From the NCBI GenBank assembly GCA_963825445.1, contig CAWGTM010000020.1, forward strand, positions 434,001 through 498,000: a stretch of 64,000 nucleotides of DNA, in the 5' to 3' direction. This document shows positions 57,881-64,000 of this stretch, one piece after another. Position 1 is the first letter of the stretch, and every line of letters starts with the position of its first letter. Source of the DNA: Actinophytocola sp963825445. Its GTDB lineage: Bacteria > Actinomycetota > Actinomycetes > Mycobacteriales > Pseudonocardiaceae. The notes under the pieces are model-generated. The model did not search any database and had not been told where the DNA came from. It was given only the letters and a program-made list of their open reading frames with translations. Both the position numbers and the translations under genes were made by a program.

Positions 57881-58814
57881 CGCGGAGTCCCTGTACTGGA
57901 TCGGCCGCTACGTCGAGCGGGCCGACGACACCGCCCGGATCCTCGACGTCTCCGTGCACCACCTGCTGGAGGACGCGACGGTCGACGCCGACGCCACCAG
58001 CCGCCAGCTGCTCAACGTGCTGGGCATCAAGCCGCCGAAGGGCACGGCGCTGGACGTGCGGCCGCTGACCGATCTGGTGGCGTTCTCCCGCGAACACGCC
58101 GGGTCGATCGTGTCGTCCATCTCCAGCGCCCGGGAGAACACCCGCGTGGCGCGCGAGGTGGTGTCGACCGAGCTGTGGGAGTGCATCAACGCCACGTGGA
58201 ACTCCGTGCCGGAGAAGCAGCGCGCGGCCAACCGCCTGGGGCCACACGAGTTCTTCTCGTTCGTGGAGGAACGCGCGGCCATGTTCGCGGGCCTGGCCGA
58301 CTCGACCATGAGCCGCGACGACGGCTGGCGGTTCCTGGTGCTCGGCCGGTCGGTCGAGCGGGTGGACATGATCGTGCGGCTGCTCATGTCGCGCGCCGGG
58401 GACAAGCCGTCGTCGCCCGGCTGGGTGACCGTGCTCCGGTCGGCCGGCGCGCACGACACGTATCTCCGGACCTATCGTGGCGCGCTCGACGTGGGCCGGG
58501 TGGTGCAGTTCCTGTTGCTGGACCGGCTGTTCCCGCGTTCGGTGTTCTACGCGCTGCGTCAGGCCGAGTCGTGCCTGGAGCACCTCGACCTGCGCCCGAC
58601 CGTGCGGGTCGGCGCGAAGGCCGAGGCCATCCGGCTGCTCGGCAAGGCCCGCAGCGACCTGGAGTTCCTGCGGCCGGAGGATCTCCTTGAGGGCCTGACC
58701 GACCGGTTGACCTTGCTGCAGAAGACGGTCCGCGACGTCGGCGAAGCCGTTGCGCTGCAGTACTTCCACTCGGTGCCGTGGGTGGCCTGGACGAACGCGG
58801 GGGTATCGCTGTGA
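57867..58814 (+). CDS. Alpha-E domain protein
   Basis: 315 residues, almost all helix. MLARNAESLYWIGRYVERAD is the family hallmark, followed by DDGWRFLVLGRSVERVDMIV and FPRSVFYALRQAESCLEHLD. ATG 57867 is preferred over the in-frame GTG 57864; both follow AGCAGGAGG. The role is unknown. It always sits between the ATP-grasp and the transglutaminase-like gene, and overlaps both here, so the three are made together. Confidence 0.92.
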
Positions 58815-59653
58815 ACTGGCGCATCCGGGTGGTGCACACCACCGGCTACCGGTACTCCGCACCGGTCATCCAGTCCTACAACGAGGCCCGGCTCACGCCG
58901 CGCAACGACCGCAAGCAGAACCTCGTGGTCAGCCGCGTGGAGACCACGCCCGCCACCCGGTCCTACCGCTACACCGACTACTGGGGCACCGAGGTCACGG
59001 CGTTCGACCTGCACGCGCCGCACACCGAGCTGAAGATCGTGTCGTCGTCGGTGGTGGAGACCGGTGAGCCGGCCGACCCCGTGAACGGCGTCGGCTGGGC
59101 CGACCTGCGCTCGCCCGAGGTGTTCGACCGCTACGCCGAGTACCTCGAGTGGACCGACTATGTGCCGAAGAACCGCGAGCTGATGAACATCGCCCGCACG
59201 CTGCGCAAGGGCCGCCGCCCGGCCGACGCGGTGTTGGCGGTCGCGGAGTGGGTGCACGACAAGCTGACCTACCAGCGGGGGACGACAGGAGTGCACTCGT
59301 CGGCCGTCGACGCGTGGCACGCGCGCGAAGGGGTGTGCCAGGACTACGCCCACCTCACCCTCGCGCTGCTGCGGTCCATCGGCATCCCCGCCCGGTACGT
59401 CTCCGGCTATCTGCACACGAAGCCGGACGCGAGCATCGGCGAGACGGTGTCCGGTGAGAGCCACGCGTGGATCGAGGCCTGGACCGGCGGCTGGTGGGGG
59501 TTCGACCCCACGAACGACATCGAGGTCGGCGGCCGGCACGTCTGGGTGGCCATCGGGCGCGACTACGCGGACGTGTCACCGCTGAAGGGCACCTACTCGG
59601 GCGGCGCGGCGTCGGCCATCGAGGTGACGGTGGCCGTCACCCGGCTCGCCTGA
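58811..59653 (+). CDS. Transglutaminase-like protease-fold protein
   Basis: 280 residues. N-terminal beta domain (WRIRVVHTTGYRYSAPVIQS, NEARLTPR), then the transglutaminase core with Cys176 (GVCQDYAHL), His218 (ESHAWIEAW) and Asp232 (GFDPTND). The triad is complete. No signal peptide is seen. In the ATP-grasp/alpha-E cassette it may cut or ligate the peptide that the ATP-grasp enzyme makes; this is a hypothesis. GTG 58811 overlaps the stop of the alpha-E gene. Confidence 0.92.
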   Translation: MNWRIRVVHTTGYRYSAPVIQSYNEARLTPRNDRKQNLVVSRVETTPATRSYRYTDYWGTEVTAFDLHAPHTELKIVSSSVVETGEPADPVNGVGWADLRSPEVFDRYAEYLEWTDYVPKNRELMNIARTLRKGRRPADAVLAVAEWVHDKLTYQRGTTGVHSSAVDAWHAREGVCQDYAHLTLALLRSIGIPARYVSGYLHTKPDASIGETVSGESHAWIEAWTGGWWGFDPTNDIEVGGRHVWVAIGRDYADVSPLKGTYSGGAASAIEVTVAVTRLA

Positions 59654-59761
59654 GTACTCCCGTTGGCGTAGCGCTGGGCGCGGTTCGTACCTCTCGATGC
59701 GTAGGAGAGGTCGAGCCGCCGGTCTGATGCCGGCGCGGGTTTTCGCGGTCACCATGGAGAC

Positions 59762-60295
59762 ATGAGCGATAACAGCATGCGACGGATGTGGATCAGGGCG
59801 GGTGTCGGCGTCGCGGTCGTCGGCGCGGTGAGCGTCGGCGTGATCGGGATCGCGACCGCTTCCAGTGACGAGCCCCAGGTTCGGCCGGCGGCACAGCAGC
59901 AGGAAGACGACAAGGATGGCGACCACTGGGGCGGCCCGTGGGGCGGCGGCGACTGGGGTGGCGGCTTCGGCGGCCTGGACAGCATTCTCGGCGAAGGTGT
60001 GCAGGTCACGGACATCCTGCACGGTGAGGTGGTGCTCGCCAAGGAGGGCGGCGGCACGCACACGGTGCTCGTGCAGAAGGGCGTGGTGACCGAGGCGAGC
60101 GGCGAGTCCGTGACCGTCCGCAGCGCCGACGAGTTCACCACGACGTTCGCGGTGACCGCCGACACGAAGGTGAAGGGCGACACCGAGGACATGACGTCGG
60201 TGGCCGCGGAGGAGGAGGTGCTGGTGATCGCGCCGAAGTCCGGCGACCAGCAGACCGCCACCGTGCTCGTCAACCTGACAGACCTGGACTGGTGA
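59762..60295 (+). CDS. Secreted protein, DUF5666-like
   Basis: 177 residues. A short basic N-terminus and one helix (IRAGVGVAVVGAVSVGVIGI, about 11-32) act as signal or anchor. A Gly/Trp-rich linker (HWGGPWGGGDWGGG) follows, then a beta-rich domain: EVVLAKEGGGTHTVLVQKGV, VTVRSADEFTTTFAVTADTK, EEEVLVIAPKSG. The latter resembles DUF5666 (OB-like) domains of secreted actinobacterial proteins. ATG 59762 is preceded by ATGGAGAC. A perfect 17-bp terminator follows the stop. Confidence 0.75.
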   Translation: MSDNSMRRMWIRAGVGVAVVGAVSVGVIGIATASSDEPQVRPAAQQQEDDKDGDHWGGPWGGGDWGGGFGGLDSILGEGVQVTDILHGEVVLAKEGGGTHTVLVQKGVVTEASGESVTVRSADEFTTTFAVTADTKVKGDTEDMTSVAAEEEVLVIAPKSGDQQTATVLVNLTDLDW

Positions 60296-60299
60296 TCGA

Positions 60300-60342
60300 G
60301 AGGGCGCGCGAACAGGGCACGGCGTCCTGTTCGCGCGCCCTC
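60300..60342. terminator. Bidirectional terminator with a 17-bp perfect stem
   Basis: GAGGGCGCGCGAACAGG (60300-60316 reads GAGGGCG..) pairs with CCTGTTCGCGCGCCCTC (60326-60342) around a nine-base loop. It lies between two convergent genes, starting five bases after the stop at 60295 and touching the stop of the ABA4-like gene (60341-60343). Confidence 0.9.
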
Positions 60343-60770
60343 ACACCTCGATGCCCCTGGCCAACGGGGTCCTGCGGAGGATCAGGTACAGCGGCAGTCC
60401 GAGTGGCGAGAGCAGGACGGTCAGCACCAGTACCGGACCCATGACCACCGGATGAACGCGCCGGTCCCTGCTGTCCAGGAACATCCAGCGCCCGATGAAC
60501 AGGTCCCAGGCGATGATCTGGGCCCACAGCGCGGTCAGCGCCGCCGGCTCGGCGACGAGGTCCCGCAGTCCGGCCAGGTCGGGGCTGAGCACCAACGTCC
60601 ACATCGGACCGAACACCGGAACCGCGGCGACCGCCCAGACGGCGAGGACCGGAAGGGTGATCAGGTGGCTCGAGACGATCCTCCTGGTCCACGACCAGGT
60701 CGGGAAGCACGATCATGAGCAGCCAGAACGGGGTGGCGGCGAGGAACGCGAGATCGAACAGCGTGCTCAT
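60341..60770 (-). pseudogene. ABA4-like membrane protein, apparent frameshift
   Basis: The N-terminus MSTLFDLAFLAATPFWLLMI, then VLPD, is in one frame. From about 60698 the sense frame continues as WSWTRRIVSSHLITLPVLAV and later WDLFIGRWMFLDSRDRRVHP. One extra base near 60694-60702 explains the change. LFIGRWMFLDSRDR and the ending LPLYLILR are typical of the ABA4-like (DUF4281) family. If the base is a sequencing error the protein is a complete 142-residue membrane protein. ATG 60770 overlaps the stop of the upstream gene. Confidence 0.7.
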
Positions 60771-61754
60771 CGAACCGCCGCGGTTTCGAGCGGCCTGCCC
60801 GGCAACGAGGTCCGGGTGAGCGCGGCACGCACGCCGAGGCCGGTGGCCGCCACCAGCACCGCGAACGCGCCCAGTGTCCACAGATCCGGGTCGACGAGCG
60901 ACTGGCCGCGCAACGCCTGCCACGTGACGAGTCCGGTGAGGGCCCGCGTACGCCCCGGCCGCGACGAGGACGAGGTTGGTCCGGACCCGCGGGTCGGTGA
61001 GTCGCGGCACCCGGCGGGCCGCGACGGTGAGGGACAGCGCCAGCAGGGGCAGTGCCTGCAGCGCGTGAATTCCCACGAAGTGCGGGATGCGCAGGTCGCC
61101 GCCGGTCGTGCTCCAGCCGGTGAGCGGCATGCCCGGCCCGCCGTCGACCACGCCGACGCTGTGGGCACCCACGCGGTCCACCATGGCCCCGTGGCGCATC
61201 GCCTCGAGCTGGCCGCCGGTCGGTTCGAGCATCAAAAAAGCGAGGCCGATCCCCACGGAGCCGATCAGGATGCCGAGGCGGATGGCCCACACCAGCGCCC
61301 TGTCCGGCGTCCGGTCCCGGAGCAGCAGGAGGCCCTGGATCATCCCGAGCACCCACACGGTCGTGATGGTCGTGCCCATGAGGTTGTACAGCGTGCTGTC
61401 CAACGGCGTGGCGGCGTTGAAGTGACTCGCACGACCACGGAGCACCTGGCCGACGATGATCGCCATCTCGGCCGTGAGCAACACCGACACCACCGTGCCC
61501 GACCACCACAGCAGCCGGGACCACCTGCTCTGTCTGGACAGCAGCCAGGCCCACGTGAGGCAGTACAGGACCAGGGAGACGGCGAACTTGAGCGGCTTGA
61601 GCCAGAGGGGTTCGCCGGTCACCACGCGGTCGTCGAACAGCAGGCCGCCGACCGACACGACCGTGGTCAGCAGCATCAGACCGGTGAAGACCACCAGCGG
61701 TCGGTGCCAGGTCCCCACGCGTCTCGCCACGTCGGGAAGATCCATCTTCGTCAC
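60767..61754 (-). pseudogene. Multi-helix membrane protein, apparent frameshift
   Basis: About 330 residues if one extra C near 60940-60945 is removed. Up to that point the frame reads VVFTGLMLLTTVVSVGGLLF, FAVSLVLYCLTWAWLLSRQS, and LVLVAAGAYAG; after it LTGLVTWQALRGQSLVDPDL and AVLVAATGLGVRAALTRTSL. Eight or nine helices are predicted. I do not recognise the family. GTG 61754 has GGAG six bases upstream and is divergent from a MerR-type regulator, with a strong dyad between them. Confidence 0.65.
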
Positions 61755-61784
61755 GAGAACTCCAGTAGGGTCGATGGTAGAACC

Positions 61785-61811
61785 ACTATCGATACTTTAA
61801 CTATCGATAGT
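61785..61811. promoter_or_regulatory. MerR-type operator with direct and inverted ATCGAT repeats
   Basis: ACTATCGATA occurs at 61785-61794 and again at 61800-61809, the second extended to the perfect palindrome ACTATCGATAGT (61800-61811). The 27-base segment is nearly self-complementary. A half site AACTATC follows at 61814-61820. It lies in the 79-base gap between the MerR-type gene and the membrane operon. Confidence 0.75.
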
Positions 61812-61833
61812 GAAACTATCAAGGAGTGGCCCT

Positions 61834-62454
61834 GTGCGGATCGGTGACCTCAGCAAGCTGACCGGCGTACCGGTCGCGACGATCAAGTACTACCAACGCG
61901 AAGGACTACTCCCGTACGGCGAGCGCACCGAGCGCAACCAGGCGCGGTACGCCGACGAGCACGTCCACCGGCTCCGCCTGGTCCGGGCCCTCGTGGACAT
62001 CGCACACCTGCCGATCGCCACGGCGCGTGAGGTGCTGACCGCCATCGCGACCCCCGGCCGCGATCTGTTCAAGGTGCTGGGCGCCGTGCACTACGCGGTG
62101 ACCGCGCTGCCCGACGACGCCGCGCCCGACCAGCAACCGGTGGACGCGCTGGTCGAGCGCCTCGGCTGGCGGGTCAAGGAGGCCAACCCCTCGCGCCGGG
62201 CGCTGGCCAACATCCTCGGCGTGCTGACCGAACTCGGGCACACCGACGTGCTGGACCGCGTGGACGACTACGCCGAGCACGCCGCCCGGCTCGCGGCCAT
62301 CGACGTCGGCATCCTCGACGGCGATGAGAGCACGGACGAGATACTGGAGTCGGCCGTGGTCGTCACACTCTTCGGCGACACGCTCGTCTCGCTGCTGCGC
62401 CGGATGGCCCAGGAGGATCTGTCGACCAAGTACCGGCCCGGCTCAGTCCCGTAG
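61834..62454 (+). CDS. MerR-family transcriptional regulator
   Basis: 206 residues. The MerR winged helix covers 1-70: RIGDLSKLTGVPVATIKYYQ, then REGLLPYGERTERNQARYAD. A helical coil and an effector domain follow without the Cys pattern of metal sensors, so an organic ligand is more likely. GTG 61834 follows AAGGAG at a distance of eight bases; upstream codons run into the operator. It probably controls the divergent membrane operon and itself. Its 3' end overlaps the convergent TAXI gene by 12 bases. Confidence 0.88.
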   Translation: MRIGDLSKLTGVPVATIKYYQREGLLPYGERTERNQARYADEHVHRLRLVRALVDIAHLPIATAREVLTAIATPGRDLFKVLGAVHYAVTALPDDAAPDQQPVDALVERLGWRVKEANPSRRALANILGVLTELGHTDVLDRVDDYAEHAARLAAIDVGILDGDESTDEILESAVVVTLFGDTLVSLLRRMAQEDLSTKYRPGSVP

Positions 62455-63313
62455 GGCCCGGTATTCGGTGGCGGCACCCGGGTGCAGCGGCAGGTCCCCC
62501 GTGGTGATCAGGGAACGCAGGTCGAGGTACTGCGTGCCCAGCGCCGACGGCGGGACCAGCCGCGGCGCCTCCCGCACCAGCGTGCGGGCCACGGACGCCG
62601 CCACCTCCGCCGGTAGCGACGGGTCGGCCACCAGCAGGTTCGCCACGCCGATCGTGGCGACCTGGCCCGGGTGGCCGTAGCCGCCGTCGGGCACCGGGAC
62701 CCGCTGGTACACCGGCCCATGCGGCGTCCCGCAGCGCGCTGAGCTGGTCGGACAGGTCGACCAGCCGGATCGGGCGCCGGTCGTCGAGGTCGGCGAGTGC
62801 CGGGGTCGGCACCCCGCCGGACCACAGGAGCGCGTCGAGCCGGCCGGCCGCCAGTTCGGTGACGGCCTCGGTCAGCGGACGGTGGTCGATCACGGCCGCC
62901 ACCCCGCTCGCCCTGAGCAGCCGGTCGCCGAACACCGCGGCGCCGGATCCGTCGGCGCCCAGCGACAGCCGCGCGCCCGCCAGGTCGGCGACCGTGCGGA
63001 CCGGGCTTTCCGCCGGCACCACCAGCTGCATGTAGTTCTCGTACACCCGGCCGATGGCGCGGAGCCCGGAGTCGGCCGCCACATCCGCGAGTGCCAGCCC
63101 CAGATCGGCCTTCCCCTGCCGGACCAACTCCAGGTTCTCGACCGATCCGCCGGTCTCCAGGACCTCGGCTTCGAGACGCGCGGCCAGCAGGCGCGCGAAC
63201 TCCACGTAGAACCCGCCGGGCTCGCCCGCCGCGATCCGGACCGGCCGATCGTTCTCCGTGGTGCAGGCGGTGAGCACGGCGAGTGCGCCCAGCAACACCG
63301 TGCGGCGCTTCAC
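62443..63313 (-). pseudogene. TAXI-family solute-binding lipoprotein, apparent frameshift
   Basis: About 290 residues. Signal with lipobox: KRRTVLLGALAVLTACTTEN. The TAXI core: RIAAGEPGGFYVEFARLLAA, VENLELVRQGKADLGLALAD, AVFGDRLLRASGVAAV. One extra base near 62717-62728 breaks the frame; after it VYQRVPVPDGGYGHPGQVAT and IGVANLLVADPSLPAEVAA follow. Without that base the protein would be complete. There is no TRAP permease; the gene starts in GTGA overlap with a sensor kinase, so it may feed that kinase rather than a transporter. Confidence 0.75.
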
Positions 63314-64000
63314 TTGTCCGCCGGCAGGTCGATGTGGACGGTCAGGCCCGGTCCCGAGTGGAGGGTGAACGTGCCGCCGCGTGCGGTCACCAGTCGTTCG
63401 GCGATGGCGAGGCCGAGTCCGGAACCGGGGGCGTCGCGGCTCGCGCGCCAGAACCGTTCGGTCAGCCGGGGGAGCTGGTCGGCGTCGACACCCGGGCCGT
63501 CGTCGGCGATCGTCAGCCGGACCCGGTCGTCGATGATCGCGCCGGACCACTGGATGGTCGCGCCGCGGCCCGCGTACTTGATTCCGTTGTCCAGCACCAC
63601 ATCCACCACCTGCGCGAGGTCCGACTCCGCGCACCGGACGGGCAGCTCGCTCAGGTCGGCCGGCCCGCGCAGCGTCACGCCCGCCCGGTCGGCCGCCTCG
63701 TGCCAGGCCTCCTGGCGTTCCACCAGGACGGTCACCGCGTCGCAGCTGGTTCGTCGGCCGAGGTGGCGGCCAGGTCGGTGGCCAGACTGTCCGCGGAAGC
63801 CAGTGCCAGCATGCCGTCCAGCAACGCTTCCAGTCGTTCCAGCTCGGTGGTCATCGAGTCGTCCCGCGTGTCGAGCGTGTCGATCCGCAGGCGCAGCGCG
63901 GCCATCGGGTTGCGCAGCTGGTGGGACGCGTCGGCCACCAGCCGCGCGTTGCCGGCCGGCGGACTCGGCGAGCGCGTCGGACATCTGGTTGAACTCGGCG
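63310..64000 (-). pseudogene. Sensor histidine kinase, 3' part, two apparent frameshifts
   Basis: The C-terminal part of a kinase running off the window. The dimerisation motif is LVADASHQLRNPMAALRLRI (phospho-His in SHQLRNP). The ATPase part has DVVLDNGIKYAGRG, IADDGPGVD and GSGLGLAIAERLV (N, G1 and G2 boxes). Frame changes are needed near 63952-63961 (extra C before GGNARL) and near 63737-63750 (before CDAVTVLVER). With these corrected the protein is normal. It overlaps the TAXI gene (GTGA). The sensor part is outside the window. Confidence 0.75.

Overview
The window is a high-GC actinobacterial chromosome segment. The GC-rich codon use, the mycothiol-linked mycoredoxin (CGYC) and the two-ClpP protease point to Actinobacteria. 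The backbone follows the order known from Mycobacterium tuberculosis: tig-clpP1-clpP2-clpX, valS-folC-DUF4233-ndk, rne-rplU-rpmA-obg-proB, nadD-rsfS-gpgP-octT-degV-comEA-comEC, holA-rpsT. The style of the accessory genes suggests Pseudonocardiaceae (Saccharothrix/Lentzea/Actinosynnema-like); the genus is an inference. I saw no tRNA, rRNA, CRISPR array, prophage or complete insertion sequence.

Layout. 1-3.3 kb: end of trigger factor and the ClpP1P2X protease. 3.6-9 kb: a small serine hydrolase, fdhD with a divergent ArsR-type regulator, a PYROXD2-like FAD enzyme, mycoredoxin and a membrane-anchored protein. 9.1-14.3 kb: valS, folC, a DUF4233 membrane protein whose N-terminus is made of 30-bp tandem repeats, and ndk. 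14.4-19.2 kb: an ABC exporter operon interrupted by a FitAB-type toxin-antitoxin pair, then a DoxX protein. 19.3-23.7 kb: the two conserved radical-SAM partner genes, separated by an inserted secreted subtilase. 24-30.2 kb: rne, rplU, rpmA, obg, proB. 30.2-31 kb: gene remnants where proA could have been expected. 31-35.8 kb: a RecQ helicase with a C-terminal phosphoribosyltransferase-like motif, nadD, and small secreted or membrane proteins. 35.9-42.9 kb: rsfS, gpgP, an OctT-like SGNH enzyme, DegV, ComEA, ComEC.

43-48.9 kb: a threonine synthase gene behind a SAM-I riboswitch, a frameshifted alpha/beta hydrolase, holA, six 22-bp tandem repeats, rpsT, a decayed AAA+ ATPase and an SPFH/ribbon-helix-helix operon. 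48.9-51.6 kb: an ABC transporter pair and a DoxX-like protein. 51.6-56.2 kb: a LysR regulator followed by a three-gene cassette (stand-alone amino-acid adenylation enzyme, TmpA-like membrane oxidoreductase, enoyl-CoA hydratase). 56.2-59.7 kb: the ATP-grasp/alpha-E/transglutaminase cassette. 59.8-64 kb: a secreted protein, then a divergent MerR-controlled membrane operon, a TAXI binding protein and a sensor kinase, most of them carrying apparent single-base frameshifts.

How the parts work together. The housekeeping backbone covers protein quality control, tRNA charging, folate, nucleotide balance, RNA decay, ribosome assembly, proline and NAD synthesis, and DNA uptake and replication. The inserts are the less ordinary part. 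The best candidate for an undescribed system is the 52.6-56.2 kb cassette: an amino-acid adenylation enzyme without a carrier domain, apparently translationally coupled to a membrane NAD(P)H oxidoreductase and followed by a crotonase. Its first two proteins look like a split version of proteins that I recall as fused in fungi. Next in interest are the SAM riboswitch on thrC and a 30-bp repeat that sits at the same offset after the start codon of two unrelated genes.
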